From Chloroflexota bacterium (lineage in GTDB: Bacteria > Chloroflexota > Limnocylindria > Limnocylindrales > CSP1-4), in contig JAJYGO010000336.1 in NCBI GenBank assembly GCA_021785115.1, positions 1 through 5,044 on the forward strand: 5,044 nt of DNA, read 5' to 3'. Of the stretch, positions 1 to 5,044 are shown one piece after another; position 1 is the first letter of the stretch, and each line of letters starts with the position of its first letter. Under the pieces are notes generated by a model, which saw only the letters and a list, made by a program, of their open reading frames with translations, did not search any database and had not been told where the DNA came from. The position numbers and the translations under genes were made by a program.

Positions 1-247
1 ACTTCGAGCCGACGCCGGCGACGCCGTGACAGGAGGCGCAGGACTGCTCGTAGAGGACCTGCCCGGCAGCGGCCCCGGTCAGGGCCGGCGCGGCCGTGGC
101 CGCAGCGGGCGTGGCCGCAGCGGGCGTGGCCGCAGCGGGCGTGGCCGCAGCGGGCGCGTTCGTGGACGAGCATGCGCCAACGACCACGACCAGGGACGCG
201 GTCACCACCAGGGCGGCAAGCTTCTTGCGTGACGGAAACCGTCCCAT
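1..247 (-). CDS. c-type cytochrome lipoprotein, N-terminal part (runs off the left edge)
   Basis: Only the first 82 residues are in the window. Residues 1-25 form a lipoprotein signal peptide: a basic start (RKK at 7-9), a hydrophobic stretch, and the lipobox V-G-A-C with Cys26 as the lipidation site. A low-complexity linker follows, with four PAAAT repeats (residues 32-51), then a CASCH heme c attachment motif (Cys70, Cys73, His74) in the context YEQSCASCHG. This predicts a small electron-carrying cytochrome c tethered to the outer face of the membrane by lipid. The distal Met ligand and the rest of the domain lie outside the window, so the exact family and length are unknown. Two ATGs are adjacent (250 and 247). 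I chose 247 because it sits 5 nt after a GGAGG at 253-257, against only 2 nt for the other. The gene is transcribed away from the two-component pair. A cytochrome c domain within an oxidase subunit or another respiratory protein is an alternative. Confidence 0.85.
   Translation of the reverse strand, partial: MGRFPSRKKLAALVVTASLVVVVGACSSTNAPAAATPAAATPAAATPAAATAAPALTGAAAGQVLYEQSCASCHGVAGVGSK
96..155. repeat. Four perfect tandem copies of a 15-bp unit
   Basis: The unit gtggccgcagcgggc occurs four times without a mismatch at 96-110, 111-125, 126-140 and 141-155. The period is a multiple of three, so it adds whole PAAAT pentapeptides to the linker between the lipid anchor and the heme domain of the cytochrome on the minus strand. 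Perfect identity between copies suggests recent expansion by slippage or unequal crossover. Confidence 0.95.
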
Positions 248-252
248 CATTT

Positions 253-257
253 CCTCC
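253..257 (-). promoter_or_regulatory. Ribosome binding site of the cytochrome c gene
   Basis: On the minus strand, GGAGG lies 5 nt before the ATG at 247-245 and 2 nt before the overlapping upstream ATG at 250-248. The spacing favours 247 as the true start. Confidence 0.7.
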
Positions 258-284
258 GTTGCGTCTATCGCTGATGTCGATCCG

Positions 285-300
285 CTGCCTGGGTAGGCAG
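285..300. promoter_or_regulatory. Small hairpin in the divergent intergenic region
   Basis: ctgcct (285-290) and aggcag (295-300) are perfect 6-bp arms around a 4-nt loop. It lies 38 bp upstream of the cytochrome start, within the likely 5' leader or promoter of that gene. It could be an RNA hairpin or a short protein-binding palindrome. It has no T tract and its position between divergent genes does not suit a terminator. No convincing sigma-70 promoter was found on either strand in the rest of 251-493. Confidence 0.3.
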
Positions 301-479
301 GCTGTGCGCAGCACGGGATGCGCGCCCCCCATGGGAACGCTGAGGGCCGAGATCACTGTCACCTCCTTCCGGGGCCGTGTCATCGCAAAACCCCGACGAT
401 TGCGTGCGGGTCACCGCAGAAGTGATGCGGACTCCCGCAGACACACCGTCGCAGCAGTTGACCTCCGGCATCCGGGATC

Positions 480-484
480 GGAGG
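480..484 (+). promoter_or_regulatory. Ribosome binding site that supports the response regulator start at 494
   Basis: GGAGG ends 9 nt before the ATG at 494. The later in-frame ATGs at 527 and 530, which would give a more typical short N-terminus, have only TCGGGG directly before them. The GTG at 377 adds 39 residues that resemble nothing recognisable. Confidence 0.5.
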
Positions 485-493
485 CTCTGCAGC

Positions 494-1195
494 ATGAGAG
501 GGCTGCGGTGCTACATTGCGTCGGGGATGATGGGTTTCGAAGGACACCGATTGCGGGTGCTCCTCGCGGATGATCACGCGGTGGTCCGTGAGGGCACCCG
601 GGAGATCCTCGAGCGGGAGCCGAGCATCTCTGTCGTGGGCGAGGCGTCAGATGGTGCCGAGGCGGTTGCCCTCGCAGTCCGCCTGAGGCCGGACGTTGTC
701 CTGCTTGACCTGAGCCTGCCGGTGCTCAATGGCATCGAGGTGACGCGGCGGATTCTCGCCCGGGTCCCGTCAAGCCGGGTGCTCATCCTGAGCGCCTACG
801 ACGACGGCGACTACGTCGCTGCGGCGGTCCAGGCCGGTGCCAGCGGGTACCTGCTGAAGACCGCGCATTCGAGCGAGGTCGTGGAGGCAATCCTCGCCGT
901 TGCGCGCGGCGAGGTCGTACTGCACGAGGCGCCTGCCCATGAGCTGGCTTCGCGATGGACCCAGGGCCTGCGCAAGGAGCGCCTGACGGGCCGTGAGGTC
1001 GATGTCCTCCGCTTGGCTTCTCGTGGCCGGCGGACGCGCGAAATCGCGTCCAGCCTCTCGGTCAGTCCCCGGACCGTGGAGGCGGACTTCACCCGCATCT
1101 ACAGCAAGCTGGGGGTTTCGACGCGGGGCGAGGCGATCGCCCATGCCGCATCCCGCGGCTGGATCAACCTCGAGCAGGAACCCCCGTCGACGTGA
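494..1195 (+). CDS. NarL/FixJ-family response regulator (REC + LuxR-type HTH)
   Basis: The protein has 233 residues from this start. A receiver domain spans about 19-135: acidic pair D26-D27 (LLADDH), phospho-acceptor D72 (LLDLSLP), signalling S100 (LILSAYDD), and the invariant K122 (GYLLK). A LuxR-type helix-turn-helix spans about 163-225, starting LTGREVDVLRLASRG and continuing with TREIA, SVSPRTVE and SKLGVSTRGEA. It is therefore a cytoplasmic DNA-binding transcription factor activated by phosphorylation. Within the HTH, the position after TVEA that is usually His in this family is Asp198. The start was chosen for the GGAGG at 480-484; starts at 527/530 are the main alternative and give an N-terminus MMGFEGHRLRVLLADDH or one residue shorter. 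The kinase gene begins 66 bp downstream on the same strand, so the two are probably one operon and a cognate pair. Confidence 0.93.
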   Translation: MRGLRCYIASGMMGFEGHRLRVLLADDHAVVREGTREILEREPSISVVGEASDGAEAVALAVRLRPDVVLLDLSLPVLNGIEVTRRILARVPSSRVLILSAYDDGDYVAAAVQAGASGYLLKTAHSSEVVEAILAVARGEVVLHEAPAHELASRWTQGLRKERLTGREVDVLRLASRGRRTREIASSLSVSPRTVEADFTRIYSKLGVSTRGEAIAHAASRGWINLEQEPPST

Positions 1196-1261
1196 GCGAC
1201 GCGCGTTGGTGATCAGCGAGCCCGCCGAAGTCTCACCGCCCGACCGTGATCGGCTGATCCG

Positions 1262-2683
1262 ATGAGCGGATCCGACGTCGGTCGACGCGTGCGTCATCAA
1301 CTTGCCTGGGTTGTGGGGTTGTGGGCCCCCCCGGTCGCCCGTCGCGAGTTCTGGCTGGTACAACTGCTGGTCGTGGCGATCGCCGGGGGGCACTCGCTGC
1401 TCGATCTCAGGTGGTTCGGGCTGTCGGACAACTTCATCACGCCGATCCCGTCCACGCTGTTCCTGGTCCCGGTGGTGTATGCGGCCCTGAACTTCGGATT
1501 GCGTGGATCCGTCCCGACGGCATTGTGGGGCGCGTTCCTGACCGTGCCCAACCTCGTCTGGCTCCAGATCGGGTCGCGCGAGCGTCTGTCCGAGGAGTGG
1601 GAGATCATGATCGTGGTGGCCTTGGCATTCTTCGTCGGCCGCCGGGTGGATGAGGAGAAGCGCGCGCGCCACGAGGCGGAGAGCCGAGAGCAGGCACAAC
1701 GGGTCTCCGAGGAGAAGTTCCGAGGCGTGTTCGACCACGTCGCCGAACCGATCCTGCTGGGCAACAGCGACGGCGTCATCGAGGAGGCCAATCTGGCGGC
1801 CGCCCGGATATTCGGGGCGCCGTCGGCTGCGCTGCATGGCCAGCGATTGGCCTCGCTCGTCGGCGCGGACATCCTGGAGTCGGAGATTGTCGGCATCCAA
1901 GACGTTCGCCCGCTCAACGTGGCGGGCCAGTCCGAGCCCATCTGGATCGAACCGATCGTCATCCCCTACGTCGATCAGATCGGCGCGACCAGGCTCCAGG
2001 TGATGCTGCGCGATGTCACGCTTCGGCACGTGCGCCAGCAGGAGCTCGAGGACTACGCGCGCCAGGTCGTGGCCGGGCGCGAGGCGGAGCGGGGCCGGAT
2101 CGCACGGGAGCTCCACGATGGGCCGATCCAGTCGCTGGTGATCCTCTGGCGCAAGCTTGATTCGATCAGCGATGCCGATGGCGCTGCACAGGCGACGATC
2201 CAGGAAGCGCAGCGGACCACGCGCTCGATCGCCGACGAGCTGCGCCGCTTCAGTCGCGACCTGCGGCCGTCCGTGCTGGACGACCTCGGCCTCAAGACCG
2301 CGCTGGCAGCGCAGGTCGACATGTTCGGCCAGCGCACGGGGACCACGGCCCGGTTCCAGTCGATTGGGTCGGAGCGCCGCCTCTCATCGGATCAGGAGCT
2401 CGCGCTCCTGCGCATCGCCCAGGAAGCTCTGAGCAACATTGATCGCCACGCGGAAGCGAACAATGCCGTCGTCCGGCTCCGTTTCTGGCCGGACAAGGTG
2501 CGGCTCACCGTCATCGACGACGGCAAGGGGATCCCAGCCCAGGTGCCCGCTTCCGAACTGCGCGCGGCAGGCAAGCTCGGCCTGATCGGGATGCAGGAAC
2601 GGGCTCGACTCGCCCGAGCGACCCTCTCGATCGTGCCAGGTCGGCGGGGTGGTACACGCATCACGGCGGATGTGACCGGGTAG
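1262..2683 (+). CDS. Membrane PAS sensor histidine kinase, HisKA_3/DesK (NarX-like) class
   Basis: The protein has 473 residues. About four hydrophobic segments lie near residues 31-47, 64-80, 84-102 and 113-127, giving an N-terminal membrane module. A charged coiled-coil-like linker (about 129-150) and a PAS domain (about 149-254, FRGVFDHVAEPILLG then GVIEEANLAAARIFG) follow. The HisKA_3 dimerisation helix carries ELHDGPIQ with phospho-acceptor His285, and D286 and Q290 fit the DxxxQ phosphatase motif. RDLRPSVLDDLGL (332-344) is the second conserved helix. The HATPase_c domain shows the N box QEALSNIDRHA (387-397), the G1 box DDGKGI (419-424) and GLIGMQERA (440-448). All catalytic elements are present, so it should phosphorylate the regulator upstream. 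The signal is unknown. No Shine-Dalgarno sequence is visible before the ATG, but an in-frame stop at 1247-1249 leaves no earlier start codon. Confidence 0.94.
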   Translation: MSGSDVGRRVRHQLAWVVGLWAPPVARREFWLVQLLVVAIAGGHSLLDLRWFGLSDNFITPIPSTLFLVPVVYAALNFGLRGSVPTALWGAFLTVPNLVWLQIGSRERLSEEWEIMIVVALAFFVGRRVDEEKRARHEAESREQAQRVSEEKFRGVFDHVAEPILLGNSDGVIEEANLAAARIFGAPSAALHGQRLASLVGADILESEIVGIQDVRPLNVAGQSEPIWIEPIVIPYVDQIGATRLQVMLRDVTLRHVRQQELEDYARQVVAGREAERGRIARELHDGPIQSLVILWRKLDSISDADGAAQATIQEAQRTTRSIADELRRFSRDLRPSVLDDLGLKTALAAQVDMFGQRTGTTARFQSIGSERRLSSDQELALLRIAQEALSNIDRHAEANNAVVRLRFWPDKVRLTVIDDGKGIPAQVPASELRAAGKLGLIGMQERARLARATLSIVPGRRGGTRITADVTG

Positions 2684-2698
2684 CCGGGAGGGCGGCGT

Positions 2699-3012
2699 GA
2701 AGGGCTCACGGCGCTCTCGATCGCGGCGATGCCCTGGCTCGCCCGCCAGAAGCGCCTGACCGGTGAGGCCCTCGGCAGCCGTGGCGCTGGTCGCCGATGC
2801 CCAGCAGACCTTCGCCTGCTGGTACCTCTCCCTGATCACGCTCGCCGGGCTCGTGCTCAACGCCGCGCTCGGCTGGTGGTGGGCGGATCCGGCGGCCGCG
2901 CTGGGGCATCAGCGTGTTGCTCGTGCACGAGGGTCTCGAGGCGCTCCGCAGCAAGGGACGACGACTCGTGATGCGGTGGAGCGCGCGACGACCATTCTCC
3001 GACGGTGCGTGA
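2699..3012 (+). pseudogene. Remnant of a cation diffusion facilitator (CDF) metal-efflux transporter, C-terminal half, two frameshifts
   Basis: Three reading frames joined in order give a continuous CDF-like C-terminal half. Frame one (from about 2702 to 2782) reads GLTALSIAAMPWLARQK then GEALGSR. Frame two (about 2784-2906) reads ALVADAQQT, then [15 protein letters not shown], then [12 protein letters not shown]. Frame three (2908-3012) reads [17 protein letters not shown] and ends at TGA 3010-3012. The ADAxQT, Y-L-S, GWWWADP and EGxEA signatures belong to the CDF/cobalt-zinc-cadmium exporter family. One extra base near 2783 and one near 2907 break the frame. The N-terminal half, including the first transmembrane helices, is absent, and homology starts within about 20 bp of the kinase stop codon. 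No start codon with a ribosome binding site precedes it. A sequencing error could explain a frameshift but not the missing half, so I call it a decayed fragment. Confidence 0.8.
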
Positions 3013-3228
3013 TGAAATCGCTTCTGGTTCCGGAAGGCGCACGAGTAGCGGGACGGCCGTCCGGCGTGGGTAGCCCGGGTTCTCCCTCTGAGGATAGCTG
3101 ACAGCGATCGCCTCTCCTGCGACCGACGATCTGGTTTCAGGCGATGAGGTTTCAGCGGGGGTCAATTCCTCCTCGCTCCGACCATACCCGCGTCTCTCCT
3201 GTCGAGCCTGACCGGAGATCCGGGCGGG
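3013..3228. other. Non-coding spacer between convergent units
   Basis: No gene is supported on either strand here. It separates the rightward kinase/CDF remnant from the leftward toxin-antitoxin operon. It holds a perfect 12-bp palindrome ggacggccgtcc (3051-3062), a direct repeat ggtttcag at 3133-3140 and 3148-3155, and a small inverted repeat ccgga/tccgg (3212-3223) just beyond the toxin stop. None has a T tract, so no terminator can be called with confidence. Confidence 0.4.
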
Positions 3229-3642
3229 CTATCCGACGGCAGCGAGGACGTCGACCGAGACCGGAAGCCCCGGCCAGCCCGAATCCGTCGTGATCACCCG
3301 ATCGGCGCCAATCACGACGGCCGTGGCCACGACGAGGGCGTCCGGGAGGCGAAGTCGGCCGGCGTGGCGAGCCCGCAGCTCCGCGGCCGCGCTCGCGATC
3401 GCACGGGACGCGGGCTCGATGCGTGCCGGCAGGGCGTCAACGAACGAGTTGACAAGGGCGACGGCTTCGGGACCACGCCGATACGGGGACACGAGACACT
3501 CGGCAAAGGCGGACGCCGGGAGCACCAATGTGTCGCCGCGCTGTCGGGCGACGGTGAGGGCGTGAGCGGCTGTTTCGTGGTGGATGTCCGACGGGTCAAG
3601 GATCGCGATTATGACCCCCGCGTCGAGGACGGTCAGTCCCAC
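3229..3642 (-). CDS. vapC: PIN-domain ribonuclease toxin (VapC family)
   Basis: The protein has 137 residues, a normal length for a VapC toxin. The PIN active-site acidic residues are all present in order: Asp7 in [10 protein letters not shown], Glu48 in SAFAECLVSP, Asp101 in RLRLPDALVVATA, and Asp120 in VITTDSGW. The family is Mg2+-dependent RNases that cut tRNA or rRNA and stop translation unless bound by the cognate antitoxin. The start is GTG (3642-3640), overlapping the last 10 nt of the antitoxin gene. No strong ribosome binding site precedes it, so translation is probably coupled to that of the antitoxin. No truncation or missing catalytic residue is seen, so the toxin appears functional. 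The identification as a PIN toxin is strong; the RNA target cannot be read from the sequence. Confidence 0.92.
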   Translation of the reverse strand: MGLTVLDAGVIIAILDPSDIHHETAAHALTVARQRGDTLVLPASAFAECLVSPYRRGPEAVALVNSFVDALPARIEPASRAIASAAAELRARHAGRLRLPDALVVATAVVIGADRVITTDSGWPGLPVSVDVLAAVG

Positions 3643-3884
3643 TCGCGTCGGAGCTCGTCGAGTCCACCCGCCGGGTAGACGTCGGGCAGCGCGCCACGGA
3701 ACTGTTCGATCGGGTCCACGTCCCGGACCAGGATGACTTCGCCCGGCCCACGCACCTCCGTCCGCAGGCGGTCACCCGTCTGGATGCCGGCTCGGCGGAG
3801 AGCATCAATGGGCAGGGTGACCTGGTGCTTCGCGCTCACTCGCGTGTACCCGCGACGACGTGGTTCCTTTACTTGTCGCTTCAT
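3633..3884 (-). CDS. vapB: AbrB/SpoVT-type antitoxin of the PIN toxin
   Basis: The protein has 83 residues. Residues about 12-52 form a swapped-hairpin AbrB/MazE-like DNA-binding domain: [21 protein letters not shown] followed by TGDRL and GEVILVRD. The C-terminal tail (about 53-83, [18 protein letters not shown] then LDELRREWD) is acidic and hydrophobic, as expected for the part that wraps the toxin active site. The gene comes first and overlaps the toxin gene by 10 nt, the standard VapBC arrangement. The ATG at 3884-3882 has no Shine-Dalgarno sequence. A promoter-like element ends 6 nt before it, which suggests leaderless translation. Antitoxins of this class normally repress their own operon; a 7-bp inverted repeat across the start codon is a candidate operator. 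Confidence 0.9.
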   Translation of the reverse strand: MKRQVKEPRRRGYTRVSAKHQVTLPIDALRRAGIQTGDRLRTEVRGPGEVILVRDVDPIEQFRGALPDVYPAGGLDELRREWD

Positions 3885-3892
3885 GAGTAAAG
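3867..3892. promoter_or_regulatory. Candidate autoregulatory operator: 7-bp inverted repeat over the antitoxin start codon
   Basis: ctttact (3867-3873) and agtaaag (3886-3892) are perfect inverted arms with a 12-bp spacer that contains the antitoxin ATG. The arms are AT-rich in a very GC-rich background. One arm overlaps the last bases of the proposed -10 element. Binding by the AbrB-type antitoxin, with or without toxin, would block transcription initiation. This is inferred from position and symmetry; no binding data exist here. Confidence 0.5.
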
Positions 3893-3919
3893 ACTAGCAG
3901 CCGCTCCGGCCCGAGGCAA
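3891..3919 (-). promoter_or_regulatory. Candidate promoter of the toxin-antitoxin operon
   Basis: On the minus strand, TTGCCT (3919-3914) resembles a -35 box (4 of 6 consensus bases). After a 17-bp spacer, TAGTCT (3896-3891) fits the TANNNT -10 pattern. Exactly 6 nt lie between the -10 box and the A of the antitoxin ATG, so the transcript may begin at the start codon, consistent with the missing ribosome binding site. Confidence 0.5.
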
Positions 3920-3976
3920 GCGCTCACGCGGGGCAATCGAAATCGTCGTCTTGACTCCTCTCGCCCCGACCAGACT

Positions 3977-4013
3977 GACCTCATCGCCCGCAGAACCCGC
4001 GGCCGATGAGGTC
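3977..4013. repeat. Long imperfect hairpin between the transposase remnant and the antitoxin gene
   Basis: gacctcatcg (3977-3986) pairs perfectly with cgatgaggtc (4004-4013). After one C-C mismatch, ccgc (3988-3991) pairs with gcgg (3999-4002) around a 7-nt loop. The flanks add a second possible register, ccagac (3970-3975) with gtctgg (4011-4016). There is no T tract on either strand. It lies 74 nt beyond the stop of the minus-strand transposase remnant, so a non-canonical terminator, an insertion-sequence end structure or a protein-binding site are all possible. Confidence 0.6.
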
Positions 4014-4086
4014 TGGGTGCCCCAGCCGTGCCCGCCGGCTCTTTGACAGCCATCCGAGCGCGTGGGGGTCGGAATCCCCGATCCGA

Positions 4087-4587
4087 TCATGCGGCGGCAC
4101 CGTGGTACTGGTGGATCAGCTCGCCGAGGAGATCCCGGCGGCGAACAGTGCGCGTGCTGACCGGGACCGGGACCCAGGCTTTCGGCCAGCGGCGAGGCGA
4201 GGTCGAGGGCGCGATGTGGGCGCCCGCGGCTGTGGCGCTCAGCGCAGGGCCGGAGCGTCCCGATGAGCACGAGAACGCAGACCGTCGGAGCAGGGTGCGG
4301 GATCGTCGTCGCTCCGACGCGGACCCCGATCTTGCGCAACTCGCCCTCGATCCAAACGCAGCCCCAGCGGGGGTTCTCCCGGGCGAGCCGGAGGATGAGC
4401 GCACGGATCGCGGCATCGATCCGTGGCCGGCCAGCGCGACCGGTCTTGCGGTATGTCCACTTACACCGCACGAGCTCGGGATGCACCGGAGGCGGGTCGC
4501 CGGAGTGACGAGAAAGGCGACCCAGCGGTCCCGCGGGATGACCCGGCTCGCCGCCGCGAGGATGACCCGCCGGCGGCTGACGGTCAT
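4087..4587 (-). pseudogene. Broken integrase-core (rve) insertion-sequence transposase, catalytic core deleted
   Basis: Pieces of one transposase lie in order across two frames. The N-terminal part (4587-4484) reads [19 protein letters not shown] then [13 protein letters not shown] lost base in a probable Trp codon near 4484 shifts the frame. The next piece (4483-4301) reads [39 protein letters not shown] and GVRVGATTI: the HTH region typical of IS3/IS481-like transposases. An extra C near 4300 shifts back to RTLLRR. The DDE core of roughly 100-150 residues is then missing. The C-terminal signature [12 protein letters not shown] follows (about 4225-4190), and after a third shift the tail [18 protein letters not shown] ends at TGA 4089-4087. 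This element cannot transpose by itself. Terminal inverted repeats and target-site duplications were not found. The exact IS family is not certain. Confidence 0.82.
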
Positions 4588-4650
4588 CCTTCCGTCGAGC
4601 GCTGGTCAGGTCCGCGGCGAGCATGGCTGCCCGTCGAACGATGGGGACGA

Positions 4651-5044
4651 TCAAGCCGGACTCGCACGCCCCGGCGAACTCCGCCTCTGAGACGGGCTGA
4701 CGAAGACCGTCCCGTGGAGTTCTGCGATGTGGCGCTCGGTGACCGCGACCGCTCCGGCGCCATCGTGCGCCGCGATCGCATCGACGAGTGCCTCGTGCTC
4801 GCGGTTCGACGCACGGAGGTAGGAGATCGGGTAGGGGACGTAGAAGCGGAAGAGTCGGGCCAGCGTTTCGGCGAGCGCGCGGGTCGCACCGGATGATCCG
4901 GCAATGGCCGCCACGTCGAGGTGGAACCTCGGGTCGATCGCCCGGAAGCCGACCCAGGACTCGGCCTCGTCCATGGCCCGCACGAGCTCACGCAGCCGCG
5001 CGATGTCAGCCGCGGTCGCCCTGCTGGCGGCGAGGTGCGCGGTA
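4651..5044 (-). CDS. GntR/FadR-family transcriptional regulator, C-terminal FCD ligand-binding domain (runs off the right edge)
   Basis: The last 130 residues are visible and enter from the right edge without a start codon in the window. The fragment is helical and FCD-like: [20 protein letters not shown], then the D-x-x-F-H motif in [16 protein letters not shown], then [39 protein letters not shown] and [13 protein letters not shown]. The D-P-R-F-H, REHE and ERH histidines/aspartate match positions that bind a metal in many FCD domains. The N-terminal winged-helix DNA-binding domain must lie beyond 5044. Such regulators usually repress catabolic genes and respond to a carboxylic acid effector; neither target nor ligand can be seen here. 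The GTG at 4983 is internal to the domain, so it is not a likely start. The gene ends 63 bp before the transposase remnant on the same strand. Confidence 0.85.
   Translation of the reverse strand, partial: TAHLAASRATAADIARLRELVRAMDEAESWVGFRAIDPRFHLDVAAIAGSSGATRALAETLARLFRFYVPYPISYLRASNREHEALVDAIAAHDGAGAVAVTERHIAELHGTVFVSPSQRRSSPGRASPA

Noticed and set aside
96..155. CRISPR array
   Set aside because: The 15-bp units abut with no spacers and lie inside a coding linker.
26..296. Plus-strand ORFs over the tandem repeat, encoding GRSGR-like or AAAGV-like repeats
   Set aside because: They are antisense to the cytochrome, whose signal peptide, lipobox, ribosome binding site and heme motif explain this stretch better.
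458..486. TTGACC as a -35 box for the response regulator
   Set aside because: At 17-bp spacing the -10 position reads gaggct, which does not fit, and it would overlap the ribosome binding site.
770..2116. A 448-codon minus-strand ORF antisense to the response regulator and kinase
   Set aside because: It is a shadow of two well-supported genes in GC-rich DNA; its product is rich in Asp, Arg, Gly and Pro with no recognisable domain.
3051..3062. Perfect 12-bp palindrome as an operator or terminator
   Set aside because: It is GC-only apart from one A/T pair, has no loop and no T tract, and palindromes of this kind arise readily by chance in GC-rich DNA.
3013..3228. tRNA or small RNA gene in the spacer
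   Set aside because: No cloverleaf, T-loop signature or promoter-plus-terminator pair was seen on either strand.
3881..4654. A 257-codon minus-strand ORF taken as one gene
   Set aside because: Only parts of it match a transposase; the frame is open by chance across frameshifts and it continues past the real C-terminus into the antitoxin promoter.
4028..4690. A 220-codon plus-strand ORF opposite the transposase remnant
   Set aside because: No domain is recognisable, and it is explained as the antisense of the transposase fragment and the end of the GntR gene.

Overview
The window is a GC-rich bacterial chromosome segment. Genes sit close together on both strands, start sites use either a GGAGG ribosome binding site or apparently none, and long antisense ORFs are frequent, as expected at high GC. 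A c-type cytochrome made as a lipoprotein with an Ala/Pro/Thr linker fits a monoderm-like lineage such as Chloroflexota or Actinomycetota. This is inference only; no marker gene in the window fixes the taxon.

Left part (1-2683). A cytochrome c lipoprotein runs leftward off the window edge (1-247, minus). It carries a four-copy 15-bp tandem repeat and a CASCH heme site. About 245 bp away, a NarL/LuxR-type response regulator (494-1195) and a membrane-bound PAS sensor kinase of the HisKA_3/DesK class (1262-2683) run rightward. They form a typical cognate two-component pair. The shared divergent region suggests, but does not show, that the pair controls the cytochrome gene.

Middle part (2684-3228). 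Directly after the kinase stop lies a decayed C-terminal half of a cation diffusion facilitator transporter, broken by two frameshifts (about 2699-3012). About 216 bp of apparently non-coding DNA follows.

Right part (3229-5044, all genes on minus). In transcription order from the right these are: the C-terminal FCD domain of a GntR/FadR-type regulator entering from beyond the window (4651-5044); a wrecked integrase-core (rve) transposase with three frameshifts and its catalytic core deleted (about 4087-4587); a long imperfect hairpin (3977-4013); and an intact AbrB-type antitoxin / PIN-domain toxin operon (3633-3884 and 3229-3642). A candidate leaderless promoter and a 7-bp inverted repeat sit over the antitoxin start codon.

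Overall this is ordinary two-component and respiratory content beside a small accessory patch of toxin-antitoxin genes and gene remnants. I see no convincing new multi-gene system. The observations most worth checking are the two unannotated pseudogenes, the antitoxin promoter/operator arrangement, and the expanded linker repeat in the cytochrome.
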